DNA of 64,000 nucleotides from Nocardioides sp. NBC_00368. GTDB taxonomy: Bacteria > Actinomycetota > Actinomycetes > Propionibacteriales > Nocardioidaceae. The DNA lies in contig NZ_CP107970.1 in assembly GCF_036090055.1 (NCBI RefSeq), positions 436,501 through 500,500 of the forward strand. Reading direction: 5' to 3'. Each line of letters begins with the position of its first letter. Position 1 is the stretch's first letter. The notes below the pieces were generated by a model. That model did not search any database. It was given only the letters and a program-made list of their open reading frames with translations, and had not been told where the DNA came from. This document shows positions 52,720 to 62,157 of the stretch, in pieces. The position numbers and the translations under genes are program-made.

Positions 52720-53702
52720 GCGTGGCCGGGGCCGACCGACCCGGGGCAGATGCCCAGGCTGTCGTCGCCCTGGGGGGAGGGCACGGACTCCACGCGTCGC
52801 TGAGCGCGTTGCGGCTTCTGGTCGACGACCTGACCGTCGATGACCTCACCGCGATCGTGACGGTCGCCGACAACGGCGGCTCGAGCGGCCGGCTTCGCCG
52901 CGAGTTCGGTGTGCTGCCTCCCGGCGACCTGCGGATGGCGCTGGCCGCCCTGTGCGGCGCCGACCGTTGGGACGACACCTGGGCGCAGGTGTTGCAGCAC
53001 CGCTTCGCCGGCGAGGGCGAGATGCGCGGCCACAACCTCGGCAACCTGCTGATCGTGGGCCTGTGGGAGCAGCTCGGCGATCACGTCGAAGCCCTCGACT
53101 GGGTGGGCCGCCTGCTGGGCGCCAAGGGCCGCGTCCTGCCGATGGCGCTGGTGCCGATGGACATCGTCGCCGACGTACGCGGCCTGGTGCCCGGCTCTCC
53201 TGAAGCCCTCACCTCGGTGCAGGGCCAGGTCGAGGTCGCCAGCACCGACGGGATGATCGAGTCGATCCGGCTCATCCCCGACAACCCGCCGGCCGCCCCC
53301 GACGCGGTTGCGGCCATCCGTGAGGCGGAGTGGGTGTTCCTGGGCCCCGGCTCCTGGTTCACCTCGGTCCTGCCGCACCTGATGGTCCGTGCGCTGCGCG
53401 AGGCGCTGGTCGCGACCTCCGCCAAGATCGTCGTCGTGCTCAACCTCGGCGAGCAGCCGGGGGAGACGACCGGGTTCGGCCCCGCCGAGCACCTCTCGGT
53501 CCTCCTCGAGCACGCCCCCGACCTCCGCATCCACACCGTCCTCGTCGACTCTTCCCTGGACGGTCTCGACGAGCTGTCGCGGGTGGCCGAGAAGTGCGGT
53601 GCGCAGGTCGAGGTCGCCGACGTCGCCGTCGGCGACGGGACTCCTCGCCACGACCCGGAGCGGCTGGCCGCTGCGTACGCGAGGGTGATCGGGGCGGGCT
53701 AG
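52716..53702 (+). CDS. yvcK: YvcK/CofD-like gluconeogenesis factor
   Basis: A 328-residue protein with the YvcK signatures VVALGGGHGLHASLSALR, VTVADNGGSSGRLRREFGVLPPGDLRMAL, GHNLGNLLIVGL and FLGPGSWFTSVLPHL. In other bacteria YvcK/CuvA binds UDP-sugars and supports cell-wall synthesis during growth on gluconeogenic substrates. The GTG overlaps the rapZ stop by 4 nt. Confidence 0.93.
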   Translation: MSVAGADRPGADAQAVVALGGGHGLHASLSALRLLVDDLTVDDLTAIVTVADNGGSSGRLRREFGVLPPGDLRMALAALCGADRWDDTWAQVLQHRFAGEGEMRGHNLGNLLIVGLWEQLGDHVEALDWVGRLLGAKGRVLPMALVPMDIVADVRGLVPGSPEALTSVQGQVEVASTDGMIESIRLIPDNPPAAPDAVAAIREAEWVFLGPGSWFTSVLPHLMVRALREALVATSAKIVVVLNLGEQPGETTGFGPAEHLSVLLEHAPDLRIHTVLVDSSLDGLDELSRVAEKCGAQVEVADVAVGDGTPRHDPERLAAAYARVIGAG

Positions 53703-53762
53703 CGCGGCCTCCGACGTGGAACCGATTCGAGGGTCGTTGACAACAATGAAAGACTCTCCGGC

Positions 53763-54749
53763 ATGGCGATGACGGGACAGGTGAAGGCCGAGCTGGCCTC
53801 CACTCAGATCACCAAGACATGCTGCCGCAAGGCAGAGGTTGCCTCGACGTTGAGGTTCGCTGGGGGGATCCACATCGTGGCCGGCAGGATCGTGGTCGAG
53901 GCTGAGCTCGACACCGGTCTGGCGGCACGGAGGCTGAAGCGAGACATCGCCGACGTCTTCGGTCACGAGGCAGAGGTGGCTCTCATCCAGGCGAGCGGTC
54001 TTCGTAAGGGCAGCCGCTACATCGTGCGCGTGGTCAAGGACGGTGAGGCGCTGGCGCGCCAGACCGGACTCCTCGACCAGCGCGGCCGGCCGGTGCGGGG
54101 TCTTCCGCCTGCCGTCGTCTCGGGCGGGGCCTGCGACGCGGTCGCCGCCTGGCGCGGGGCGTTCCTGGCCCACGGCTCGCTGACCGAGCCGGGCCGCTCC
54201 TCCTCGATGGAGGTGACCTGCCCGGGTTCGGAGTCGGCCCTGGCCCTGGTCGGTGTCGCCCGTCGGATCGGCATCTCCGCCAAGCCCCGCGAGGTGCGCG
54301 GCGTGGACCGCGTCGTGATCCGCGACGGCGATGCGATCGGCCAGCTGCTGACCCGGCTCGGTGCCCACGAGTCGCTGATGGCCTGGGAGGAGCGCCGGAT
54401 GCGCCGCGAGGTGCGCGCCACCGCCAACCGGCTGGCCAACTTCGACGACGCCAACCTGCGCCGTTCGGCGCGTGCCGCGGTCGCCGCCGGGGCTCGCGTC
54501 GAGCGCGCCCTGGAGATCCTCGGCGACGACATCCCCGACCACCTGCGCCAGGCCGGCAAGCTCCGTCTGGAGCACAAGCAGGCCTCGCTCGAGGAGCTCG
54601 GCCAGCTGCACGACCCGGTGCTGACCAAGGACGCCATCGCGGGCCGGATCCGCCGGCTGCTGGCGATGGCCGACAAGCGCGCCGAGGAGCTCGGCGTGCC
54701 CGACACCGAGGCGTCGCTGACCGCGGAGATGCTCGCCGAGGACGCCTAG
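53763..54749 (+). CDS. whiA: Sporulation/cell-division regulator WhiA
   Basis: A 328-residue WhiA with a LAGLIDADG-like N-terminal domain (CCRKAEVASTLRFAGGIH, GGACDAVAAWRGAFLAHGSL) and a C-terminal HTH (DLHDPVLTKDAIAGRIRRLLAMA-type segment, LEELGQLHDPVLTKDAIAGR). In Streptomyces it controls division and sporulation genes with WhiB; in non-sporulating actinobacteria its role is in division. It follows yvcK after 60 bp containing a possible promoter (TTGACA at 53737-53742). Confidence 0.96.
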   Translation: MAMTGQVKAELASTQITKTCCRKAEVASTLRFAGGIHIVAGRIVVEAELDTGLAARRLKRDIADVFGHEAEVALIQASGLRKGSRYIVRVVKDGEALARQTGLLDQRGRPVRGLPPAVVSGGACDAVAAWRGAFLAHGSLTEPGRSSSMEVTCPGSESALALVGVARRIGISAKPREVRGVDRVVIRDGDAIGQLLTRLGAHESLMAWEERRMRREVRATANRLANFDDANLRRSARAAVAAGARVERALEILGDDIPDHLRQAGKLRLEHKQASLEELGQLHDPVLTKDAIAGRIRRLLAMADKRAEELGVPDTEASLTAEMLAEDA

Positions 54750-54772
54750 GAACACCTTCACATCCGGAAAAT

Positions 54773-54813
54773 CGGCCCGAGTCCCTCGTGTATCCGAGGG
54801 GCTCGGGCCGTTT
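54773..54813 (+). terminator. Intrinsic terminator after whiA
   Basis: CGGCCCGAG/CTCGGGCCG outer stem (54773-54781, 54802-54810) with an inner CCCTCG/CGAGGG stem, followed by TTT. The rest of the 207-bp gap before gap shows no gene. Confidence 0.85.
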
Positions 54814-54956
54814 GGGCTGTCTCCGACGGGCCATTGCTACTCGTCCGTCTTTTGGAACGATCCAACCCAGTCTCCCGCTGTTCAGAGGCGCTGGGTAGTG
54901 TCGGCGTCAGCGGGTGATCCCGCGCACAATCTTTTCGACGCGAACCAGGAGTCCAC

Positions 54957-55955
<999 letters not shown>

Positions 55956-55993
55956 CTCAGCGGCGCTCGCCACAGGTTAGTGTCTAGCCCGTT

Positions 55994-57217
55994 ATGTCTC
56001 TGAATCTCACGCAGCTCATCGAGCAGGGAGTCGCGGGCAAGCGAGTCCTCGTGCGCTCCGACCTCAACGTCCCGCTGGAAGGCACCACGATCACCGACGA
56101 CGGTCGGATCCGTGCGTCGGTGCCCACGATCAAGGCGCTGGCCGACGCCGGCGCCAGGGTCGTGGTGGTCGCCCACCTCGGTCGCCCCAAGGGTGAGCCG
56201 GACCCGGCCTACTCGCTGGCGCCGGTGGCGAAGCGCCTCGGCGAGCTGCTTGGTGCCGAGGTCGCCTTCGCGACCGACACCGTCGGCGACTCCGCCAGCT
56301 CGGTCGTCGGCGGCCTCGCCGACGGCCAGGTGGCCCTGCTGGAGAACGTACGCTTCAACGCCGGTGAGACCAGCAAGGACGACATCGAGCGGGCGACCTT
56401 CGCCGCCGAGCTCGCCGCCCTGGCCGACGCCTTCGTCTCCGACGGCTTCGGTGTGGTCCACCGCAAGCAGGCCTCGGTCTACGACGTGGCCAAGCTGCTC
56501 CCGAGCGCGCAGGGCGACCTGGTGGCCACCGAGATCGAGGTGCTCAAGCGGCTCACCGAGACTCCGGAGCGTCCCTATGTGGTCGTCCTCGGCGGCTCGA
56601 AGGTCTCCGACAAGCTCGGCGTGATCGACAACCTGCTCGGCAAGGCCGACAAGCTGCTCATCGGTGGCGGCATGGTCTTCACCTTCCTCAAGGCGCAGGG
56701 TTACGAGGTCGGTCAGTCGCTGCTCGAGGAGGACCAGATCCTCACCGTGCTCGGCTACCTCGAGCGGGCCGAGGAGATCGGCGTCGAGATCCTGCTGCCG
56801 ACCGATGTCGTGGTCGCCGACTCCTTCGGCGACGAGGCCTCGGCCCGCGTGGTCGCCGCCAACGCGATCCCGGCCGAGTCTCTCGGGCTCGACATCGGTC
56901 CGGAGTCGGCCCAGACCTACGCGGCCGCTCTCGAGGGTGCCAAGACGGTCTTCTGGAACGGCCCCATGGGCGTCTTCGAGCAGGCCGCGTTCGCCGAGGG
57001 CACCCGCACGGTCGCCCAGGCGCTCACCACGGTCGACGGCCTCTCGGTCGTCGGCGGCGGTGACTCGGCCGCGGCGATCCGCCAGCTCGGGTTCTCCGAC
57101 GACCAGTTCGGCCACATCTCGACCGGTGGCGGTGCCTCGCTCGAATACCTCGAGGGCAAGACGCTTCCGGGCGTCGCCGTGCTCGACGAGACCACCGTGG
57201 TCGGAGGGCTCGGCTGA
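55994..57217 (+). CDS. pgk: Phosphoglycerate kinase
   Basis: A 407-residue kinase with VLVRSDLNVPL, VVVAHLGRPKGEPDP, LLENVRFNAGE, GSKVSDKLGV and the nucleotide loop VVGGGDSAAAIRQ. It starts 38 bp after gap; the -10-like TAGTGT before the ATG (55978-55983) might give an internal promoter. Its stop overlaps the tpiA ATG by one base (TGATG). Confidence 0.98.
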   Translation: MSLNLTQLIEQGVAGKRVLVRSDLNVPLEGTTITDDGRIRASVPTIKALADAGARVVVVAHLGRPKGEPDPAYSLAPVAKRLGELLGAEVAFATDTVGDSASSVVGGLADGQVALLENVRFNAGETSKDDIERATFAAELAALADAFVSDGFGVVHRKQASVYDVAKLLPSAQGDLVATEIEVLKRLTETPERPYVVVLGGSKVSDKLGVIDNLLGKADKLLIGGGMVFTFLKAQGYEVGQSLLEEDQILTVLGYLERAEEIGVEILLPTDVVVADSFGDEASARVVAANAIPAESLGLDIGPESAQTYAAALEGAKTVFWNGPMGVFEQAAFAEGTRTVAQALTTVDGLSVVGGGDSAAAIRQLGFSDDQFGHISTGGGASLEYLEGKTLPGVAVLDETTVVGGLG

Positions 57218-58029
57218 TGGCGGCCAAGAAGAAGCCGGCCGCGGGTCGCACCCCGCTCATCGCGGGCAACTGGAAGATGAACCTCAACCACCAAGAAGCG
57301 GTGGTCCTGGTCCAGAAGCTCGCCTGGACGCTCTCCGACAAGCGTCACGACTTCGGGGCCGTCGAGGTGGCGGTCTTCCCGCCGTTCACCGACATCCGTT
57401 CGGTGCAGACGCTGGTCGACGGCGACAAGATGCGGATCACCTACGGTGCGCAGAACGTCTCGACCCACGAGTCCGGCGCCTACACCGGTGAGGTCTCGGC
57501 CTCGATGCTGGCCAAGCTCGGCTGCTCCTACGTGATCGTGGGCCACTCCGAGCGTCGTGAGCACTACGGCGAGACCGACGAGATCGTGGCCCAGAAGGCG
57601 AAGATCGCGCTCAAGCACAAGATCACCCCGATCGTCTGCGTCGGCGAGGGCCTCGAGATCCGCCAGGCCGGCAACCACCTCGACCACTGCACCGGCCAGG
57701 CCGAGGCTTCGCTGGCCGGTCTCACCGACGCCGAGGTCGCCGAGGTGGTGATCGCCTACGAACCGGTCTGGGCGATCGGCACGGGGGAGACCGCCACCGC
57801 TCAGGACGCCCAGGAGGTCTGCGCCGGCATCCGCGAGCGGCTCGAGAAGGTCTACGGGGCCGAGGTGGCCGGTGGCGTACGCATCCTCTACGGCGGCTCC
57901 GTGAAGCCCAACAACGTGGCCGCGCTGATGCAGGAGAGCGACGTCGATGGTGCCCTCGTCGGCGGTGCGAGCCTCTCGGTGGAGGACTTCGCGGCGATCT
58001 CGCGCTATTACGACCTACCGGTGCTGTAG
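57217..58029 (+). CDS. tpiA: Triosephosphate isomerase
   Basis: A 270-residue isomerase with GNWKMN (catalytic Lys), VIVGHSERRE (His), VIAYEPVWAIGTG (Glu) and ILYGGSVKP. It is slightly longer than usual because of the N-terminal basic extension MAAKKKPAAGRTP. Translationally coupled to pgk. Confidence 0.98.
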   Translation: MAAKKKPAAGRTPLIAGNWKMNLNHQEAVVLVQKLAWTLSDKRHDFGAVEVAVFPPFTDIRSVQTLVDGDKMRITYGAQNVSTHESGAYTGEVSASMLAKLGCSYVIVGHSERREHYGETDEIVAQKAKIALKHKITPIVCVGEGLEIRQAGNHLDHCTGQAEASLAGLTDAEVAEVVIAYEPVWAIGTGETATAQDAQEVCAGIRERLEKVYGAEVAGGVRILYGGSVKPNNVAALMQESDVDGALVGGASLSVEDFAAISRYYDLPVL

Positions 58030-58059
58030 GTTTCAGGGCCTCCAGATAGGATTTCAGAC

Positions 58060-58290
58060 GTGGAACTTCTCTTCACCATCATCCTGGTCATCGCGAGCGC
58101 GCTGATGATCCTGCTCGTGCTGCTCCACAAGGGCCGCGGTGGCGGACTCTCCGACATGTTCGGCGGTGGCGTCTCGAGCTCGCTGGGTGGATCCTCGGTC
58201 GTGGAGCGCAACCTCGACCGGCTCACCATCGGTATCGGTGTGATCTGGTTCGCCTGTGTGATCGCGCTCGGCCTGCTGATGGCCTACTGA
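58060..58290 (+). CDS. secG: Protein translocase subunit SecG
   Basis: A 76-residue protein with two membrane helices (LLFTIILVIASALMILLVLL and IGIGVIWFACVIALGLLMAY) and the SecG linker GRGGGLSDMFGGGVSSSLGGSSVVERNLDR. A subunit of SecYEG. The link to gap-pgk-tpiA is conserved in actinobacteria. TAGGAT (58047-58052) lies 7 nt before the GTG, so it may also have its own leaderless transcript. Confidence 0.95.
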   Translation: MELLFTIILVIASALMILLVLLHKGRGGGLSDMFGGGVSSSLGGSSVVERNLDRLTIGIGVIWFACVIALGLLMAY

Positions 58291-58421
58291 AACATTCCCC
58301 TTCAGCGCACGCGCGATAGCGTCTAAACTCATCGACGCTGGACGGAGATTTTGCCGTCCGATCCCCCAAAGTGGCCTCTCGGGGCTGCGAACTTTAAGTT
58401 GAGAGAGGACACCGCAGCACC

Positions 58422-58781
58422 ATGGCAGGTGGAGGGAACGCGATTCGGGGCTCCCGGGTCGGTGCTGGGCCGATGGGTGAGGCGGAGCGCGGCGAAGCTG
58501 CGCCACGAAAGGCCGTCACCTACTTCTGCGCCAACGCACATCGCTCGGTCATCACCTTCGCCGTCGAGGCGACGCCACCGGACTCCTGGGACTGCCCCAA
58601 GTGTGGGCTCCCCGCGGGTCTCGACGAGGAGAACGCGCCCCCGGCGCCGAAGATCGAGCCTTACAAGACGCACCTCGCCTACGTGAAGGAGCGCCGCTCC
58701 GACGCCGAGGCCGAGGACATCCTGGAGGAGGCCATCGCCCTGCTCCGCTCCCGCCGCAAATCCGGCGAGATCATCTTCTGA
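58422..58781 (+). CDS. rbpA: RNA polymerase-binding protein RbpA
   Basis: A 119-residue RbpA: the core with YFCANAHRSVITFAVEATPPDSWDCPKCG (zinc-binding type Cys/His), the basic linker and the sigma-interaction domain THLAYVKERRSDAEAEDILEEAI. It stabilises sigma-A holoenzyme and open complexes. The ATG follows GAGAGAGGACACC. The 131-bp upstream region holds a GGACGG/CCGTCC hairpin near 58338-58357. A 32-bp repeat array starts 11 bp after the stop. Confidence 0.96.
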   Translation: MAGGGNAIRGSRVGAGPMGEAERGEAAPRKAVTYFCANAHRSVITFAVEATPPDSWDCPKCGLPAGLDEENAPPAPKIEPYKTHLAYVKERRSDAEAEDILEEAIALLRSRRKSGEIIF

Positions 58782-58792
58782 AAACACCCGCC

Positions 58793-58952
58793 GAGTCGGC
58801 GCATCTGCTCCACGCAGAAGCGCCGACTCGGCGCATTTGTCCCGCTTGTCGGGCGCGAGTCGGCGCGTCAGTCCCGTCTGATGCGGACGAGTCGGCGCGT
58901 CAGTCCCGTCTGATGCGGACGAGTCGGCGCAACTGTCCCGGTCAGCTCGCCA
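58793..58952 (+). repeat. 32-bp periodic array, locus 1
   Basis: Five contiguous 32-bp units (58793, 58825, 58857, 58889, 58921), each starting GA(G/C)TCGGCGC. Units 3 and 4 are identical (GAGTCGGCGCGTCAGTCCC plus 13 nt); the others differ mainly after the first 10 bases. It begins 11 bp after the rbpA stop and its last unit runs 11 bp into the 3' end of the convergent gene. Confidence 0.85.
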
Positions 58953-59910
58953 GTCGTCCACCGCGCCGCCGGAGCGCCCGATGGTGCAGTTGCCGAATGC
59001 GTACGTCGGCGTCTCCGGTCCGCGTGAAGAGGTCGCCCTTCGTGAAAGCCTCGACCAGCCATCCTTCTCGGCACACGTCCAGACGCCGTTCCCGGTCACG
59101 TACCTGCTGGCCGGGGGAGGAGTGCCACTCCGCGCCGTCGTACTCGACGGCAGCGAGAAGGTCCTCGTTCGCCAGATCGAGGCGGGCGACGAACTCCCCG
59201 GTCACGGTGAGGATCTCGACCTGCGGCGTCATCGGAAACCGGGCTTGATGGCAGCGCAGACCGAGCACCGCCTCGGGAGGTGACTCGAACCGACCGTCCG
59301 CCAGCGGACCGACACCACGAAGCGTGGTGACCCATCGCTGACCGCGGAACTGTTCGATTCCCTCGACGAACTCGCCGGGTTCGTACGCACCGAGCCGGTG
59401 CATCATCGACATCCCGGCGATCGCCTCGTCAGGCCAGCGGACGCGCCCGAGATCCCAGGCAGTACGCAGCGCAGTGGTGACCCGCAGGCCACCGACCTCG
59501 ATCGTCTCAGCGTCCTTCACGTCGCGTTCCCCGCTACTGGCGATGTCGTTGCGGAGCCGGCCGCGACCGGCCGGGCGGAAGAACGAGAGCGGCCGAAGGC
59601 TGAGGTGCTCGCCGGGAGCGAGGATCATCTCGGCTCCGAGGAGCCAGCCGGCATGTCGGTCGACGACGATGCAGTCGGTGGGTGCGACCAGTCTCAAGCA
59701 CGCGGCGCGGACGGCCAGGGAGTCGCCCGCCTCGGTGGCCAGATACACGCCCTTGATGGGGCGGCGTACCAGGCCCGTCTCGAGAAGCGTGCTTAGCCGC
59801 CTCCGTGAGATCCCCGCTTCGCGGGCCATCTTGAAGGTGAAGGGCTCGGTCGCCGGCAACGGGAAGGTGCTCCCGAGGCTTCCGTTGAACAGCATCTCGT
59901 TGATGTCCAT
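58942..59910 (-). CDS. AbiEi-type winged-helix/DUF559-like nuclease-fold protein
   Basis: A 322-residue protein. The N-terminus (TFKMAREAGISRRRLSTLLETGLVRRPIKGVYL, residues about 25-57) is an AbiEi-antitoxin-like winged helix. The C-terminal third (NEDLLAAVEYDGAEWHSSPGQQVRDRERR, CREGWLVEAF) resembles DUF559/Vsr-type PD-(D/E)XK proteins with EYDG..H. This combination is frequent in Nocardioides-like genomes; its function is unknown and no AbiEii toxin gene is adjacent. The gene is flanked by 32-bp arrays in opposite orientation. Confidence 0.78.
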   Translation of the reverse strand: MDINEMLFNGSLGSTFPLPATEPFTFKMAREAGISRRRLSTLLETGLVRRPIKGVYLATEAGDSLAVRAACLRLVAPTDCIVVDRHAGWLLGAEMILAPGEHLSLRPLSFFRPAGRGRLRNDIASSGERDVKDAETIEVGGLRVTTALRTAWDLGRVRWPDEAIAGMSMMHRLGAYEPGEFVEGIEQFRGQRWVTTLRGVGPLADGRFESPPEAVLGLRCHQARFPMTPQVEILTVTGEFVARLDLANEDLLAAVEYDGAEWHSSPGQQVRDRERRLDVCREGWLVEAFTKGDLFTRTGDADVRIRQLHHRALRRRGGRLAS

Positions 59911-59985
59911 GCCCAGAGTCTGGGAGTCAGTCCCCGGCACCGCCACCGGACAACGGCGGGCTGTGGAAAAGTCTGTGGACAACGT

Positions 59986-60076
59986 GGGACTGACGCGCCG
60001 ACTCGCGTCGTTCGGGTGGGACTGACGCGCCGAGTCGGCGCCTCTGCTTGGGACAGATGAGCCGACTCGGCGGGGG
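59986..60076 (-). repeat. 32-bp periodic array, locus 2
   Basis: Three units with GGGAC starting at 59986, 60018 and 60050 (exact 32-bp period), reading GAGTCGGCGCGTCAGTCCC on the minus strand. It starts directly downstream of the stop of the minus-strand endonuclease gene at 60081. Confidence 0.85.
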
Positions 60077-60080
60077 TTGG

Positions 60081-61265
60081 TCAGCAGGAGGCGCCGAAGA
60101 TCGACTCGGCGTACTCCGGGTGGTCGATGAACGGGTTCCGGTTGTGCTGGTAGGTCGAGTAGACCTTGTTGTTGCGGGTGCGCTCGGCGGTGGTGACGGG
60201 GTCGGCGCTGTGCCAGCTCAGGAGGACGCAGACCTTGCCGAGGTAGTTGGTCGAGCCGTTGATGGAGTTGTTGACCTCCAGGTCGGCGAAGCCGTCGTCG
60301 CCGTTGTAGCGCACGGCCATGTAGAGGATGCCGCGGGCCAGATCGCCCTTGACGCTGTCGCGGGGCTCGAAGGAGTCGGCGTCGGTCCAGCAGTCGCTGC
60401 ACTCCGCGACGGCGGATCCACCGAGGTCGAAGTCCTTGCTGCCCCGGGTGGAGTTGACGGTGACGTCCTCGGGCCGCAGGTGGTGTACGTCGGTGCCGGG
60501 GCCGTTGCTGGTGCCGAAGTCCCCGTGACTCTGCGGCCAGGTGTGCTCGCGGTTCCAGTTGTTGGCGTCGCCGCCGTTGTTGGTCTTCGGTGTGGAGACG
60601 CCGGAGTAGAACTCGATGACGTTCGCGGAGTTGTTCGGGTCCTGGTCGAGCACCTTCAACGCCTCCCACACCGCGCTGTAGGACATCGTGGTGTGGCCGT
60701 CGATGATGTTGTGCAGCGCCGACTTCAGCGCCGAGCCGGACAGGCCTGCGGCGGAGTCGTAGTAGCCCGCCGGGATGTTCGGGTCCGGCGTGGGGCTGGT
60801 GGTCGGGGTGGGGGTCGGGGTCGGCGTGGAGCCGGCGAACGCGAACGCGGTGGCGTTCTTGTGCCCGGGGTGGGAGAAATAGGCCGTCAGAGTGCCGGTC
60901 ACGTCGATCTGGCGCCCCTTCAGGCTCGGGTTGGACCGAAGGCCCCACGAGCTGCGGAAGGCGTCGGGGATCTGCACGTAGAGCATCCTCGACGTGCTGG
61001 TCTCCGCGGCCGAGTCGGCGATCGCGAGGGCGTAGTCGCTGGGGTAGTTGCTGGTCACGACGGTGTTGGTCGCGGTGGGCTGGCCGACGACGTAGCCGCG
61101 CACCGTGGCCGTCGAGCCGTTCTGGGTGGCGATCGCCGTGGATACGGTGATCGTGGCCGCCTGGGCCGGGGCGGTCGTGATGACGACCGCCATGAAGCTC
61201 GCCAGGGCGAGGGCAACGAGGCTGGCCAGGGTGAGGCGCAGCCGCCGAGAGGCGCTGAAGGACAT
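60081..61265 (-). CDS. Secreted endonuclease I family nuclease
   Basis: A 394-residue exported nuclease. A signal peptide (LASLVALALASFMAVVITTAPAQA) is followed by an OB-fold DUF6359/YhcR-like domain (TVSTAIATQNGSTATVRGYVVG), a TPTPTPTPTTSPTP linker and the endonuclease I domain with NREHTWPQSHGDFG, TDVHHLRPED and DPVTTAERTRNNKVY. The His/Asn residues of the first two motifs are catalytic in the Bacillus/Vibrio family. It degrades extracellular DNA or RNA. The start at 61265 directly precedes the signal peptide (MSFSASRR). Confidence 0.88.
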   Translation of the reverse strand: MSFSASRRLRLTLASLVALALASFMAVVITTAPAQAATITVSTAIATQNGSTATVRGYVVGQPTATNTVVTSNYPSDYALAIADSAAETSTSRMLYVQIPDAFRSSWGLRSNPSLKGRQIDVTGTLTAYFSHPGHKNATAFAFAGSTPTPTPTPTTSPTPDPNIPAGYYDSAAGLSGSALKSALHNIIDGHTTMSYSAVWEALKVLDQDPNNSANVIEFYSGVSTPKTNNGGDANNWNREHTWPQSHGDFGTSNGPGTDVHHLRPEDVTVNSTRGSKDFDLGGSAVAECSDCWTDADSFEPRDSVKGDLARGILYMAVRYNGDDGFADLEVNNSINGSTNYLGKVCVLLSWHSADPVTTAERTRNNKVYSTYQHNRNPFIDHPEYAESIFGASC

Positions 61266-61353
61266 GCTCGGATGGTGGCAGTCGCCAGGTGGCCGGGGAA
61301 CCCGCTGCGGGAAAGATTTACCTGCCGTTAGCAACCTGGGTAACGGAGTTCCC

Positions 61354-61412
61354 GAGACATTTGCGCCGACTCGGCGCTCCTGGGTGGGACAGTCGCGCCG
61401 AGTCGGGAGGGG
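61354..61412 (-). repeat. 32-bp periodic array, locus 3
   Basis: Two units (GAGAC at 61354, GGGAC at 61386; exact 32-bp step) with CGCCGACTCGGCG and CGCCGAGTCGG cores, immediately downstream of the minus-strand pgl stop. Same orientation relative to its gene as loci 1 and 2. Confidence 0.8.
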
Positions 61413-61413
61413 G

Positions 61414-62157
61414 TCAGAGCTTGGACGCGGCCGCGCGGTCCAGGAACCAGGTCGTCTCGTTGGTGCCGATGACGCCGGTGGCGGGGATCTCGCTGATCGG
61501 GGCGCCGGCGTGGGCCTTGGCGACCGCCTCGGCCTTGCCTTCGCCGCTGACCAGGAACCACACGGTCGAGGACCGTCGCAGGGCCTCGAAGGTGAAGGTG
61601 ATGCGCTCGGGCGGGGGCTTGGGGGAGCCGGTCACGCCGACGGCGATCGCGTCCTTCGCCTCGAGCTGCGGGAACCCGGGGAAGAGGGAGGCGATGTGGC
61701 CGTCGGGGCCGACGCCGAGCATCAGGATGTCGAAGCCGCCCGAGCCGTGGCTGCGTACGTCCTCGGAGAACTGCGCCGCAGCCTCGTCGACGCTCAGACC
61801 GGAGTCGGTGGCGGGCATCTCGTGGATGCGGTGGTCCGGGACGCCGACCTCGGTCAGGAACGCGGCGCGGGCCTGGCCCGCGTTGCGGTCGGGGGAGTCG
61901 GAGGCGACGTAGCGCTCGTCGCCGAAGAAGAACTCGACCGCACCCCAGTCGACGCCCGACTCGGGCGCCAGGCGGGCGATCTCACGGTGGATGGCCTCGG
62001 CGATCGTGCCGCCGGTGAGGCCGATGGTGGGTACGTCGCCTGCGGCCTGCAGGTCGGCCAGGCGACTGAGGAACTCCCCGGCCACCGCCGAAGCCAGCGC
62101 CTCGGCGGTGTCGTGGACCTCGATGAGTGACTCGGGATGACCGTCGCGGGTCGTCAC
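61414..62157 (-). CDS. pgl: 6-phosphogluconolactonase
   Basis: A 247-residue DevB-type lactonase with TIGLTGGTIAEAIHREIA, VEFFFGDERYVASDSPDRNAG and ILMLGVGPDGHIASLFPG. It hydrolyses 6-phosphogluconolactone in the oxidative pentose phosphate pathway. The GTG start overlaps the pgi stop (GTGA). zwf and opcA, usually next to it, are not in the window. Confidence 0.95.
   Translation of the reverse strand: MTTRDGHPESLIEVHDTAEALASAVAGEFLSRLADLQAAGDVPTIGLTGGTIAEAIHREIARLAPESGVDWGAVEFFFGDERYVASDSPDRNAGQARAAFLTEVGVPDHRIHEMPATDSGLSVDEAAAQFSEDVRSHGSGGFDILMLGVGPDGHIASLFPGFPQLEAKDAIAVGVTGSPKPPPERITFTFEALRRSSTVWFLVSGEGKAEAVAKAHAGAPISEIPATGVIGTNETTWFLDRAAASKL

Noticed and set aside
58793..58952. CRISPR array
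   Set aside because: The best conserved part is 10-19 bp, units are contiguous at 32 bp, the variable part is about 12 bp and two units are identical; no cas gene is present.
58942..59910. Type IV toxin-antitoxin system
   Set aside because: Only the AbiEi-like winged helix is seen; no AbiEii nucleotidyltransferase gene is adjacent. The nucleotidyltransferase at 17.8 kb is 40 kb away.
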